From Staphylotrichum longicolle (taxonomy: Eukaryota > Ascomycota > Sordariomycetes > Sordariales > Chaetomiaceae): a stretch of DNA of 64,000 bases. The notes beneath the pieces are model-generated. The model was not told the origin of the DNA and searched no databases. It worked only from the letters and a program-made list of their open reading frames with translations. The DNA is taken from NCBI GenBank assembly GCA_019096155.1, contig JAHCVI010000001.1:1116001-1180000 (forward strand). Direction: 5' to 3'. This document shows positions 1 to 10,274 of this stretch, in pieces. The translations under genes and the position numbers were made by a program. Each line of letters begins with the position of its first letter. Within the stretch, counting starts at the first letter, position 1.

Positions 1-3000
1 GGAGATACCGCTGAACTGGATGAACTTCTCGCAAACATCTGCGCTGTCCGGAAAGCAGCCATGCAGTTCCTGCTCGCTCTCTCCAAAAGCGGCGATGTCT
101 ACCAACCAGCACCCTCGATCAAAGAGCATTTGGAGACGTTCATTCTTCAGTGCCCCCGCTTCTGCCTGCGCTGGCTCGGCAAACCCCCGGGACCAAAGGG
201 CAGCACCAAAGACTACCTCAGATACGATCAACGGCGACAGCTTATGTTGCAGTACCTTCAACATATCCTCGATTCGGCATTCATGATCATCAAGACTTGC
301 TTGGATCAATCGCGGCTCGCTTGGGATCACATGGACTCCATTCTCAGCGACTGCAATACCCTCTTGGAGCACACCGGAAACCTGGGTGCGACTGATGCGT
401 CGACATCCTCGTACGTAAAAATCTCACATTTTTATTATTTACAATACAGCAGCCTACGTCAAAAATCGACCGATCCAAAGGATGCCGCCCCTCTGCGTGC
501 GCTCCGCCGCTCTGTCGAGTGCGTCAAGAATCGAACCAGTGGAGAGAAGGAAAAGGCGCAGCTCACCCTGAAGTTGGAACGCATGGCAGATCTGTGCAAA
601 ACCCTTGGCAGGGGAGACGAAGCCCTCGGGTCTCTCCAAGCCATTCGGACAAGTCTCCTCGAAGATGGCGTCTTGACGTCTGTTGCCAAAGCCCTTGCAA
701 CCGAGTCACCCACCGTCGTCTGGGCCCGCAACGAAAAGGCCGAGGGGCTTTCACGAGCGCTTATCGCCATCTCGAAGATGGAACAGGTCTGGATTGATTG
801 GACCGTGGTTCTCTCAGACACGGAACGGGCTGCCGCACTGGAACACCGGTTGCGGTTCATCTTGCTGAAAGAAGGGGCAAAAGACATCGACATCACCCTC
901 GAGCACCCCGTCGTCGACGCCTTACTTCGTACATACATCCCGACACAATACCCCATCCGGAGACTGAGGGTACTGCTCGCTCTTCTTTGTTCAGCGCTTG
1001 GAAACCTAGACAGGGCCTCTGAGCTGCTCTCGGTCGCCAAGGACGCCGCGCAGGTCAAGGACAACAGCGACCTCTGCGAAGACGCCGGGCTGGCTGGCTT
1101 CCTTCCGCACATGAAGGCCCTGTACAACTCAATGGCTGCGGCGGTAGATGGCTACCGCGACTGTACGGCACTTGAGCATTCGGTCTCGACATGGCGGTCG
1201 ATTCTCACCGCGTGTGAGGACAGGGCTGCGTTGGAGAGGGCAGTCGATGATGTGCCCGGTCTGCTGGAGCATCTGCAATCGGTTGCAGACTTCCTTCGCA
1301 TGAAGGGCCGGGACACTTTGCTTGCCAGCGTTTTGGAGCTCATCGCCGACATTTCGCGCGTGTCCGAGGGCCCAAAGGCACAAGATGTGATCCAGCACAG
1401 TTCGTCTCTTGCCCTGCAGTACACCAACCTGGGCCAGTCGTCAAAGGCCGAAGAGGTGTTTCTGAAGGCGCAGGAGTGCATCGGAATTGATCTCAACGGG
1501 GACGCCGTCGTCAGCTTCCACCTGGCCTTTACGGAGCACTGCCTCGCCCTCGGCAACTTCAGGCAGGCGGAAGAGCACCTCTCCCAGGCACAACTCGCCT
1601 TTAACGCGGAGTCGGCGCCCAAAAAGAATCGCGGCGCGGAAAGACGGCGACTCATTGCGCATGCCTACTACCTTTACTCACTCATCGCGCTTGAGCGCGG
1701 TGATTCCCATCATGCGCTCTCCTATTCTCGCGACAGCGTCCGCGCCCTCTTCCAGGACTGGACTAGGTTGGAGTCTCGGCTTGGATCAAAGTCGTCGGAC
1801 CAGACGCATCTCGACGATCAAACCGTCGACATGTCCGAGATGGAGCTCAAGGGGGCAGCTCAGCAAAGCCCCGGTCCCGAGTTTTGGAAGCTCTTCCACT
1901 GCCTCTACCGCAACATCCTCCGGCTCTCTTCGCTGTACGCCCATCTAGGCATGTTCCAGGAGACCATGTACTACGCAGAGCAAGCGCTGAAGATGGCCAA
2001 GACGGTAGACTCGGAGTTCTACAATGCCGAGTGCGCCGCGTGGATCGGATCGGTTTCCTGGAGGGCCGCAGACGCCGCAAAGTCGCAAGAGATGCTGCAG
2101 CACGCCACGGCCCTGCTTCCCGACGACAACCCCTCGTACTCGTCGGCGACGCTCGCCTGTCAAATCAGCTCCATGTATCTGTCGCAGAACAACTTTGAAA
2201 GTGCACAGCTTCTGCTCACGAAAGCGGAGGCGATCGCGCAGGACCTGGCCACCCCAGCTGTGACGGAGCAACCCGATACCGCGGTCATTGAAACCAGGAT
2301 GGCGAAGCTCAGCATAGCCCAGAAACCTGCAAGGGGTGGCCGCAAGGCGCCCGCTCGACAGGCCCCGGTGAAGAAGACGGCCAAGACTGCAGCCAAGTCA
2401 AAGGCCACGGTTGCTGCCGCCCCCAAGCCTGTGGCCGTTACGGAGGACGCTCAACTGGCCAAGCTGCGTGCGTCGATTCTCGTGCAAAAAGCTGTGTCCA
2501 TGCTGCGGCAAAAGGAGTGGGTGGCGGCTCAGGCGGTCCTCGCGGAGGCGACTGCCGCCTCGAAGGTGTCCGGCATGCTGCCCACCAGACAGATCGCCAT
2601 GGCGTCGTGTCTCTTGGGTATGAGCATGGAGCAGATGGCTCAGGATCCCGTGTTTTCTGTGATTCAAGATTCTACCATCTCCTTCCCTGCGCTCTCGGGT
2701 TCCGAAAAGGCGACTCCCGCCCGGCCAAAGGCCTCGTCGCCGAAGAAGGCGCGAGGCACCGCAGCTGCGACGCAACGGGAGCCAGAGGGGGCAACTTCGC
2801 GGGTCTACGTCGACAACCTGCGCGAGGCGCACGATTATCTTCTTGAAGCACACTCGGTTGCAGCACTGAGTGGCGACGCCAGCTTGATCCACCGGATTTC
2901 AGGCATGCTTCAAAATGTGAGCCTGTTCCTGACCGCCACCTCAACCAAGGCCAAGGCGACCGTCCACTCCGCACAGACATCGTACTCGGTCGAACTCGCT

Positions 3001-4680
3001 CGAAATCTCACCTGGCGCCGGGAGCGAAAGGCCCTCATCCAGGAGAAGAATGCCTCCAAAAACGACGGGCTGCAGTGGCCGCCGACACTCCAGTCTGCAA
3101 GCACCCGACGGTCGAGCCTCGGATTCACGCTGGACCTGCACAAGATCCAGCGCGACTACATCGACATCGTGCCCAAGTCCTGGAACGTCGTCTCCATCTC
3201 GCTCAGCGATGGCAACCACGACCTGTGCATCACCAAGCTCCAGGCTGGTCAGAGCCCCTTTGTCATCCGACTGCCCCTCGAGCGCGCGAGTTCCCGCGAC
3301 GCCGACAGCGACGTCTTTGACTTCCAGCAGGGCCGCTCCGAGCTGCTGGAGATCATCAAGCTGATCAACAAGACGTGCCACGATTCGAGGGACATGACCG
3401 TCAAGGGTGCGAAGAACGCGTGGTGGGCTGAGCGGGAGGCGTTGGATGAGCGGCTCAAGGAGCTGCTGGAGAACATTGAGCAGATCTGGCTGGGCGGGTT
3501 CCGGGGCATCTTCTCGCAGCATGCCCGCCGTCCGGAGTTGCTGGCACGGTTCCAAAAGGACTTCCTGACCATCCTGGACAAGCACCTCCCGTCGCGGAGA
3601 CAAATGCGCGGGAAGAAGACCAAGTCCGCGCAGGGTCCCAAGGCGACTCTGGATCTGAACGTGCTGGAGCTCTTTATCGGTCTAGGCGACGCCACGCAAC
3701 CCAACACCGACTTTGACGACGAGCTCACCGACCTCCTCTACTTTGTCGTCGACATCCTCCAGTTCCACGGCGAGCGCAACGCCTACGACGAGATCGACTT
3801 TGACTCGATGGTCGTCGAGACCATGGATGCCCTCACCGCATACCACTCGTCCGCCAACGCCCCGACAGATAGCTCCGGCCCGTCCCCGACGCCACACACC
3901 ATCCTCCTCCTCGACAAAGCCCTGCACGTCTTCCCCTGGGAATCCCTCCCCTGCCTCTCCCCGCTCGCCATCTCCCGCATGCCGTCTCTCGCCTGCCTGC
4001 GCCGCCTCATCCTCGACCGCCACCAGACCCCCTCTCTCTCGAGCGAAGGCCACCACGCCGACCCCACCTCAGGCACCTACATCCTCAACCCCTCCTCCGA
4101 CCTCTCCTCCACGCAGTCCACCTTTGCCCTCCCCCTCGCCACCCACCTGCCCACCTTCAAATCCATCACCTGCCGCGCCCCGACCGAAGCCGAGTTCTCC
4201 ACCGCGCTCACCGCCTCCTCGGTGCTGCTCTACTTTGGCCACGGCTCGGGCGCGCAGTACATACGCGGGCGCACGATCCGGCGGCTCGACCGCTGCCGCG
4301 CGACCGTCCTGCTCATGGGCTGCAGCAGCGCCGCGCTGGCCGAGACGGGCGAGTTCGAGCCCGCGGGCCCCGTGTGGAACTACATGATGGCCGGGTGCCC
4401 CGCCGTCGTGGGCACGCTGTGGGACGTGACGGATCGGGACGTCGATCGGTTCGCGGCTGGGGTGGTGGAGGGGTGGGGGTTGGTTCCGCGCGGGGCATTT
4501 GCTGGCGCGGGGGAGAAGGCGGGTGCGAGGGGGCGGAGACAAGGGGATGATGAGGGAGGCGGGAAGGGAGGGAAGAGTTTGGCGGAAGCGGTGGTGGGGG
4601 CGAGGGAGAGGTGTCGGTTCCGGTTTGTGACGGCTGCGGCGGCGGTGGTGTATGGGATTCCTGTGTATGTGGAGAAATGA
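1..4680 (+). CDS. ESP1: Separase (caspase-like cysteine peptidase, peptidase family C50), 5' end outside window
   Basis: Separase cleaves the cohesin kleisin subunit at anaphase onset and is held inactive by securin. The frame is open from base 1, so the N-terminus lies upstream; the first in-window ATG is at 61, giving at least 1539 residues. The C-terminal peptidase domain is clear. The catalytic His lies in a YFGHGSG motif (codon at 4240) and the catalytic Cys in MGCSS (codon at 4321), followed by the conserved MAGCPAVVGTLWDVTDRD block and a YGIPVYVEK terminus. The long N-terminal part looks like helical repeats, as in the family. Bases 411-449 start GTACGT and end ACAG; they are 39 nt and in frame, so they may be a very short intron or coding sequence. 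A lysine- and alanine-rich linker lies near 2330-2450. The family call is very secure. Confidence 0.95.
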   Translation, partial: GDTAELDELLANICAVRKAAMQFLLALSKSGDVYQPAPSIKEHLETFILQCPRFCLRWLGKPPGPKGSTKDYLRYDQRRQLMLQYLQHILDSAFMIIKTCLDQSRLAWDHMDSILSDCNTLLEHTGNLGATDASTSSYVKISHFYYLQYSSLRQKSTDPKDAAPLRALRRSVECVKNRTSGEKEKAQLTLKLERMADLCKTLGRGDEALGSLQAIRTSLLEDGVLTSVAKALATESPTVVWARNEKAEGLSRALIAISKMEQVWIDWTVVLSDTERAAALEHRLRFILLKEGAKDIDITLEHPVVDALLRTYIPTQYPIRRLRVLLALLCSALGNLDRASELLSVAKDAAQVKDNSDLCEDAGLAGFLPHMKALYNSMAAAVDGYRDCTALEHSVSTWRSILTACEDRAALERAVDDVPGLLEHLQSVADFLRMKGRDTLLASVLELIADISRVSEGPKAQDVIQHSSSLALQYTNLGQSSKAEEVFLKAQECIGIDLNGDAVVSFHLAFTEHCLALGNFRQAEEHLSQAQLAFNAESAPKKNRGAERRRLIAHAYYLYSLIALERGDSHHALSYSRDSVRALFQDWTRLESRLGSKSSDQTHLDDQTVDMSEMELKGAAQQSPGPEFWKLFHCLYRNILRLSSLYAHLGMFQETMYYAEQALKMAKTVDSEFYNAECAAWIGSVSWRAADAAKSQEMLQHATALLPDDNPSYSSATLACQISSMYLSQNNFESAQLLLTKAEAIAQDLATPAVTEQPDTAVIETRMAKLSIAQKPARGGRKAPARQAPVKKTAKTAAKSKATVAAAPKPVAVTEDAQLAKLRASILVQKAVSMLRQKEWVAAQAVLAEATAASKVSGMLPTRQIAMASCLLGMSMEQMAQDPVFSVIQDSTISFPALSGSEKATPARPKASSPKKARGTAAATQREPEGATSRVYVDNLREAHDYLLEAHSVAALSGDASLIHRISGMLQNVSLFLTATSTKAKATVHSAQTSYSVELARNLTWRRERKALIQEKNASKNDGLQWPPTLQSASTRRSSLGFTLDLHKIQRDYIDIVPKSWNVVSISLSDGNHDLCITKLQAGQSPFVIRLPLERASSRDADSDVFDFQQGRSELLEIIKLINKTCHDSRDMTVKGAKNAWWAEREALDERLKELLENIEQIWLGGFRGIFSQHARRPELLARFQKDFLTILDKHLPSRRQMRGKKTKSAQGPKATLDLNVLELFIGLGDATQPNTDFDDELTDLLYFVVDILQFHGERNAYDEIDFDSMVVETMDALTAYHSSANAPTDSSGPSPTPHTILLLDKALHVFPWESLPCLSPLAISRMPSLACLRRLILDRHQTPSLSSEGHHADPTSGTYILNPSSDLSSTQSTFALPLATHLPTFKSITCRAPTEAEFSTALTASSVLLYFGHGSGAQYIRGRTIRRLDRCRATVLLMGCSSAALAETGEFEPAGPVWNYMMAGCPAVVGTLWDVTDRDVDRFAAGVVEGWGLVPRGAFAGAGEKAGARGRRQGDDEGGGKGGKSLAEAVVGARERCRFRFVTAAAAVVYGIPVYVEK
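411..449 (+). other. Possible 39-nt in-frame intron in separase
   Basis: Starts GTACGT, ends TACAG, is AT-rich inside GC-rich coding sequence, and is a multiple of three without a stop, so the frame survives whether or not it is removed. At 39 nt it would be shorter than most ascomycete introns. The AT-rich composition favours an intron; the length argues against it. Confidence 0.5.
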
Positions 4681-5383
4681 GCGGGTTTTTCTTCGTTTTT
4701 GGTTGTTGTCATGAATAGAAGGCGCATGGGAGAGATGGGAGGGGTGCGTATCAGGATGTTGTTTTCTTCTCTTCTTTTTCTGGGTATGGGTGGGGTGGCA
4801 TTGAGAGGAGTTGTTGGGGTCAGTGGATAGAACTGATGAGACAATGGGAAATGTTTTTTTCTGCATTGCAGCAATGAGTTTATAACTACTCGTAAGATCG
4901 ATTGGTGTGTACTAGGAGTACTTGACTCTGGTTTGCATCAGGTGGCAAAGTAGTCGAGTTGACCCGTACGTCCCTGTCGACTCTGATGTTGAAACACTCA
5001 AGAAACGATGGGATGAAGTGCCCTGAATGGCATTTTACAAGTCATCCGTCGTGAACCTTTGCAAATACCTCGATGTGCGTTCGTTGTGCTCATTTCCCAA
5101 AGAAAGATGACCACCTTCAGGAGCGTCTGCTGTCTCACGCAATGTGTATATGTCACATCGCTACATTCCGAGCTGATTGTACCGCCTGGGCGCCATTCCA
5201 GTGAAGGAACTCATGTTGGGTCATGATCGGTGACAGGTCACCTCGGCAAGGAGTTCACCCGTCTTACGTGTGAAGAGGGGGGCATGGAAGCAGGGGTCTC
5301 TATCAGTTCTCTCCAGTTCCTCAAATATCTATCTGCTCAGAGCATTGTTCTCGATGTACTCCCAACGGCAACCAATAAACGGC
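4681..5383. other. Intergenic spacer between separase and the F-box gene
   Basis: No supported gene. It should hold the separase 3' UTR and the promoter of the downstream gene. No terminator, repeat or RNA gene was recognised. Confidence 0.6.
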
Positions 5384-7171
5384 ATGGAGGCGAACAAGGT
5401 CATTTTGTCGGATTTTCCGCGGGAGCTCATCCAACAAATCTCCAGAAGTTTACCACTTGAATGCATCAAAAACCTCCGACTCGTGAACAAGCACATGAGC
5501 GTCGCGGTATTGGGGCCATGCTTTCATCGCTTCTTCGTGCGCCAAACCACGAACCTGTCGCCCTCGAGTCTTTTGTCCTTGGAAGATCTCCTCCGAAACA
5601 ACACATTTGGTCATCATGTCCGCCATGTGCGAGTCATGGCCGAGACGTTCGCGATTGCTTCTGCGGAGAACACGCTAGCAACTGGACTGTATTACCCAGC
5701 TGAGTCGGCACTTACGAATCGACATGGAGATAACTTCGTTATGCAGCTGGATAGGCTGATGATCCAAGGAACCAGAGAGAAGTTGAGGGAAACAGCAAGG
5801 GGACTCGAGTGGATGAAGGTTCACGTCAAGGCCCATGAGATGATGACGACCACAGAGGAAGGAGAGGAAGATATTGTGAATCGTCTCGCGTCAATCTTTA
5901 GATGGAAGATGCATTTTCCGCTGGAGACGATAGAGGTTCACGCACAGTTCGTCAACGGACCGGGACTCTTCTCAAGGCCTGTGGCCCGTGACATCGTGGA
6001 GTCCGACCGGCAGCGGCTATGGGCTCGCGCCTCGCAGGTCTACCGACTCACAATGACAGCCCTGGCCCGCAGTGGTGCGCCTGTTCCCAATCTCAAGGTA
6101 TTCTCCGATACGACAGGGTGCAGTGTGCCGTCCTACGACGTAACGCTCGGGTTGGCAGGGCTGCTGGACGCTGGGCTTCCTCGATCCTTAGTCTCCGTCA
6201 AAACTCTGGCCTTCAGCTTTTCCACGCGGATGGACCACAGCTGGGAGCGAATGGAACAGGTCTATGGTTCAGCAGTCGCCAAAGTTGAGAAGAGGCGGCA
6301 GCGTCTGCATTGGAACCAGATTTGGGACGAGATCCCCTGGGAAGACATGCATGGCGTCGGAGCAACAGAAGAAGAAACGGATTACAACACCGATGATAGC
6401 GGTTGGGACTCGGATCCGGAGCATGACGCTGGCATAGCGGCCGAAAAGGGGTCCGAGATACGAGGCCGCTACGGCGATACTATGCCGCAATCTCTTTGCC
6501 GCGGCAACTTCCCCGGTGTGGCTCTTCTTCTCCAGCACATACCTAACCTTGAGATATTGGAGTTGCACATGTACCAGACTCTCGAGTACGAAGCGTACGA
6601 TGGAGGCTCAAGGCTTCATTATTACGCCGCAGTCTTTATGCATATTGTCGATGGAGGGTTCCACTTTCAACAGTTGAAAAGTCTCATACTACGGGGCCTC
6701 TGTGTCAGGGCTGACGACCTGCTTAGCTTCATGGAGCGACATCCACGCATCGAAAGTCTGGAGCTACACGGCGTCATGCTGGCGACGCGCGTCAGCCATC
6801 ATGATACCTCTTGGGACACCGTCTTGACCAAGCTTTGCCGCAAAGCAGCACGGCGGGGCTCATCATTGTCTAGCATTTTTTGCTCGAACCTATACAACAC
6901 GGCACGGGTGTTTCACGAGCAATGGCGACATGCACATAGCTTTCTGAGGCGACATGAAGCGCTGGAAAGTGAATGGATAGAGCGGTGGTGGGTGAGGTGC
7001 CGTGCGGGTGCGCCAGTACTGTCCACGCGCAAAGTTCTGAGGGATGAGTTCGAACGCGGAGATGCATTTGGGGGAGACAAGACGACTGAGCGGTGGACTC
7101 CACCTACTAAGATTCCTAGTGATGAGCTACAGGCTCTGCATTGGGATCAGTATGGGAGGACATATGGCTGA
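5384..7171 (+). CDS. F-box-type protein, function unknown
   Basis: A 595-residue protein whose N-terminus (ILSDFPRELIQQISRSLPLE, then CIKNLRLVNKHM) matches the F-box pattern used to dock onto Skp1 in SCF ubiquitin ligases. The start at 5384 is chosen because the F-box begins a few residues later; the same frame is open back to 5270, but that extension looks like leader sequence. The middle holds an acidic stretch near 6350-6440 (EEETDYNTDDSGWDSDPEHD). The C-terminal half has leucine-rich segments (NLEILELHMYQ, LKSLILRGLCV, RIESLELHGVM) like degenerate LRRs common in fungal F-box proteins. Single exon. The target is unknown. The F-box is inferred from pattern alone. Confidence 0.75.
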   Translation: MEANKVILSDFPRELIQQISRSLPLECIKNLRLVNKHMSVAVLGPCFHRFFVRQTTNLSPSSLLSLEDLLRNNTFGHHVRHVRVMAETFAIASAENTLATGLYYPAESALTNRHGDNFVMQLDRLMIQGTREKLRETARGLEWMKVHVKAHEMMTTTEEGEEDIVNRLASIFRWKMHFPLETIEVHAQFVNGPGLFSRPVARDIVESDRQRLWARASQVYRLTMTALARSGAPVPNLKVFSDTTGCSVPSYDVTLGLAGLLDAGLPRSLVSVKTLAFSFSTRMDHSWERMEQVYGSAVAKVEKRRQRLHWNQIWDEIPWEDMHGVGATEEETDYNTDDSGWDSDPEHDAGIAAEKGSEIRGRYGDTMPQSLCRGNFPGVALLLQHIPNLEILELHMYQTLEYEAYDGGSRLHYYAAVFMHIVDGGFHFQQLKSLILRGLCVRADDLLSFMERHPRIESLELHGVMLATRVSHHDTSWDTVLTKLCRKAARRGSSLSSIFCSNLYNTARVFHEQWRHAHSFLRRHEALESEWIERWWVRCRAGAPVLSTRKVLRDEFERGDAFGGDKTTERWTPPTKIPSDELQALHWDQYGRTYG

Positions 7172-7430
7172 GATGTGCGAAGTATATAAGGTAGTTGCAG
7201 TAGAGCTATTCGGGTCCTTCTGTCAGCATATCTGCAAATTTGCTACATCTAACGGCCTAATCAGCGTATATCGTAACCCGATCTCGAACGACGGTAAGTA
7301 AGCGAAGCGGACTTATCAACTCTGCTATCAAAATATTGAGTTGGGTGTTGCGCTCCCCCATCTTGGGTTTCCCATTCCTCCGCCAATCCTTAGTGCCGAG
7401 ATATAATCCGGACTTTCTCTTTCCGCTAGC

Positions 7431-7549
7431 ACATACGACCATATGCGGTAGAATATTCGGGATCCCGTCCGCTCTCTCTTAGACAAGCTGCCGACAGACA
7501 TATTGCCTCGTGGGTAGGGAACCTCCGCCTCTCATCCGCCTTTGGAAAG
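7431..7549 (+). pseudogene. 5S rRNA-like sequence, probably a diverged pseudogene
   Basis: Begins ACATACGACCAT, continues with a GGGATCCCGTCCGCTC block and a CTTAGACAAGC block, then a GTGGGTAGGGAACCTCCGC stretch. This is the order of the conserved segments of dispersed ascomycete 5S genes. The 3' half is more diverged than the 5' half. An ATATAAT box lies about 25-30 bp upstream (7400-7407), where fungal 5S genes carry a TATA element. A second copy sharing the same upstream sequence lies at 40933. Most likely an inactive copy; a functional variant is not excluded. Confidence 0.6.
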
Positions 7550-7849
7550 AGCACCGATATAGCTTAGTCTCGGTGTGCTGGTGTTGAAACCAAGAGCAGT
7601 GGTGAACTGGCACGGGTAACTAGAATGGGCAAGTAGGCATCCTTTGAGGCATCTCGCGTCAGCATGTGATGCAGGGTAACCGAGGGCCCGGCAGGCCGGA
7701 GCGCTTGACTCCAAAGAGTTGAGCCCTGTCTTACGGCCTTTGTGAGCTGCATGCTGTGGTAGGCATCGGCCTCTGTGAGCACTCCAATCAGGGTGAGAGC
7801 GTTTTCCTAGATGCGCAGCTGTTAAACTTGTACAGGCAGAGCTGGTCGA

Positions 7850-8255
7850 CTACTTTCCTACCAGGTCCTTTGATATCGAACGTAGGATCAACTGGTACGC
7901 CTTCCCGGTTAGCCAACCAGCAACGTAAGTCAGACCACCAGGGGCGGTCGGAAATCGGTCAGCGTTGGCTATTATTCGGCCGTGGATTTGCTGCATGAAG
8001 CGTCGAAGAACTGCGCGAGATCCGTCAAACTTTTCTGAGTCTGGAATTATTTCACTGATGAGGGTATATCCGTTACGTGAGGCAGAGGCACCCGTGCGCG
8101 TTCCCGGAGTAATATCTGCGAGAGGCTTAGCAGGGCTTTTCGTAAGGGGCATTGGGTCGGTCGGCGGGGTATATACGGCAGGTGTAGCGGCGGCAAGGAG
8201 TTGGACCTTCTCAATTTCGAGCCGAACAATCTTTTTGATAGTTTTTCATGTTCCG
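7850..8255 (-). pseudogene. Relic of an LTR-retrotransposon gag gene
   Basis: Read leftwards, the frame gives a coiled-coil-like start (RLEIEKVQLLAAATPAVYTP), then PDSEKFDGSRAVLRRFMQQ and NADRFPTAPGGLTYVAGWL. This is the pattern of the N-terminal gag domain of fungal LTR retroelements (P-D-x-x-K-F-D-G, then N-A-D-R-F-P-T). A stop follows at 7850. The downstream 7560-7850 stretch keeps short related-looking fragments in other frames. No LTR, protease or polymerase domain is seen nearby, so it is a fragment. Confidence 0.55.
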
Positions 8256-8261
8256 TTCATC

Positions 8262-8811
8262 TAGTTGTTTCTTCAGGTAACCGCTGATCGCGTCGCGTTT
8301 CGTGATTTTAGTATGAAGGGACGAGATGGTAGAGTCGTGATTGCGGACGGAGGTACAGAGTGTGGCGTCCTCTTCCTCTCTGGGGGCAGTGTCAGGTATC
8401 CGACTATATTCATTAGGTACTCACCTAACTGCAACGACTCGTTCGCCACCAGAAACTAAATGGTGAGATTGAGACCCATAGTTATTGCCAAGATCTATCC
8501 CCAGATGACGGTACCTCATCGTAATCACGATCAACTAAATTTAGGTTCCATGGAATTCCGCAGTCACCCTGACATATACATAGACAGGAAGACCCATAGC
8601 ACAGCCGGTGAGATCATAGCAGACAATCGCATGCCAGATCGGATCGCAAGAGGCTTTTTAATCAGTTCCCCCTACCTGCAGCGATACTGATCCCCCCAAA
8701 ACACCTTTACCTCACCCAGCTCTGAGCACAACGTCGACGTTCTTGGTATTCCCATCTGACACAGCCTGCAACCCGAATCTTCACAGCTTCGCCGTCGTGC
8801 CGATAATTACT
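8262..8811. other. Gene-free AT-rich spacer upstream of the MARVEL gene
   Basis: Only short random frames. Together with the 5S and gag relics it looks like decayed repeat DNA; the last part should act as promoter of the gene at 8812. Confidence 0.5.
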
Positions 8812-9647
8812 ATGGTGTCTGCATCGAGAGTGGCCTCAGTGGCGCTGCGCATTTGGGAGCTCATCTGCTCTGTGATTGTGCTCAGCATCCTTGGGCATTT
8901 CCTTTACATTGTCGCGGATGCCGGGGCGACAAGGGATGGCCGGGCTCTCTACAGCATCGTTGTTGCGTCCATCAGTACGGTGTTCTCGCTGGTCTTCATA
9001 GCTCCATTCATGTACTCGTTCCTAGCGTTCCCGGTCGACTTCGCCCTCTTCGTCATGTGGCTGATCGATTTCTGCCCTCTCGAGACGGTACATGGTTCCC
9101 TGCCATCAGGTTGCATGGAACACCCCAGAAACTGACTTCCGCTCAGCGCACCGGTATACACACATGTAACTCGTCCTGGTACTGGAATTACTGGGGATAC
9201 TATTGGGGCGGATACGGGAGCTCGCCTGGTGCCGCTGGTTCCGGATGCGGTGCCTGGCGGACGGTTCTGGCATTTTCTTTCATGGCCATGTTTGCGTTCC
9301 TTGTCAGCACAATCTTGGTAAGTTCTGTGTAGCAGCCGGCTTGCTGTCCATGATGCTCTTGCGGACTGAATCTCCTTGTTAACTTGAATGGACAATAGGG
9401 AGCCACCGTCGTGTACAAATACCGGACCAAGATGAGGGGACAAAAATATGCAGAGATCGCAGCGTAGGTGGTGCTTCCTTAAATTCCATTCCCGTATATT
9501 TACAAACCTCGCTGCAGCAGGACGGACCCGGCGACTTCAGAGATCGGAGGCGCTGCACCGACAGGAGGTGTGGTTGGCACCGTTCCGGGAACGGCTCCTG
9601 GAACGGCTCCTGCCGTACACACCGGGTCACCCGCCACATACGCGTGA
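8812..9647 (+). CDS. MARVEL-domain-like four-helix membrane protein (paralogue A)
   Basis: Proposed exons 8812-9087, 9147-9317, 9399-9463 and about 9518-9647 (about 210 residues). Exons 1-3 are supported by GT-AG borders and by the same exon pattern in the paralogue at 25409-26071. The protein has four hydrophobic segments: ALRIWELICSVIVLSILGHF, a second around SIVVASISTVFSLVFIAPFM, a third FALFVMWLIDFC, and the last AFSFMAMFAFLVSTIL. Between the third and fourth is a W/Y/G-rich loop (CNSSWYWNYWGYYWGGYG). This layout matches fungal MARVEL-like proteins. If the third donor is not used, the frame ends at a TAG at 9465-9467 (171 residues). The 4-exon version adds a soluble tail rich in GTVPGTAPGTAP repeats. 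Localisation to membranes is inferred. Confidence 0.75.
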
Positions 9648-9827
9648 GCCTGGACATGTCGGTGAGCCTAAGAGTGGCTTTAGGGGAGAGAGCACGAAGA
9701 AACGCGCCTTTGTCGTCCAGATGAGGAATGAGTGGTCTGCAAGTTTTGCCGTCTATTCGTGTCAAAGGGGCCAGCGTTAAGGATACTTACCTATATAATC
9801 TTCAGCGCTCTGGCAGGCCCGTAATGA

Positions 9828-10022
9828 CTAGTAAAGGCAATTGGTGCCGATGACCATGGCCCATCGCAACTCGTCTAGTGACAAGGGTGGCGCAGCGAAG
9901 CAGACCCATTGGACCAGTTTCAGGAAGGCCGGTTCCATGGTCGGGATGAGTTTCCGGTAGAGGGTATCGAGGTCCTGCGAGTCCAAATGCTTTGGGCCAG
10001 GTACGGAATGCACTGACGACAT
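9828..10022 (-). pseudogene. Fragment of a NACHT-type NLR (post-NACHT helical region)
   Basis: The leftward frame reads LDTLYRKLIPTMEPAFLKLV, then QWVCFAAPPLSLDELRWAMV, then stops. The LKLVQWVCFA..PLSLDELR string is a signature of the segment after the ATPase core in fungal NACHT proteins. No Walker motifs are found on either side, so it is an orphan fragment between a MARVEL gene and a CorA-like gene. Confidence 0.6.
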
Positions 10023-10274
10023 TCAATGCTGTCCAAACAGCGTGTCTGACGGCGTATGCAAGTGTGATGCTTGATAACGGCTTCCACCGAAAGGAGGTGG
10101 ACGCAGAGTGGTGATTCTTTTTACGAGGGGTCTTCTCAGTTGCACTCACTAGTAGTCGCCAATACGTTCTTGGAAAAGAAAACTTGTCTTGGAAAATCGT
10201 GACCCCCTCGGAAGGTGCACTGTTATCTTCCAGCTCAAGGCATTCATTCGAACGAGCTGGGGCGAGTAAGGTAG

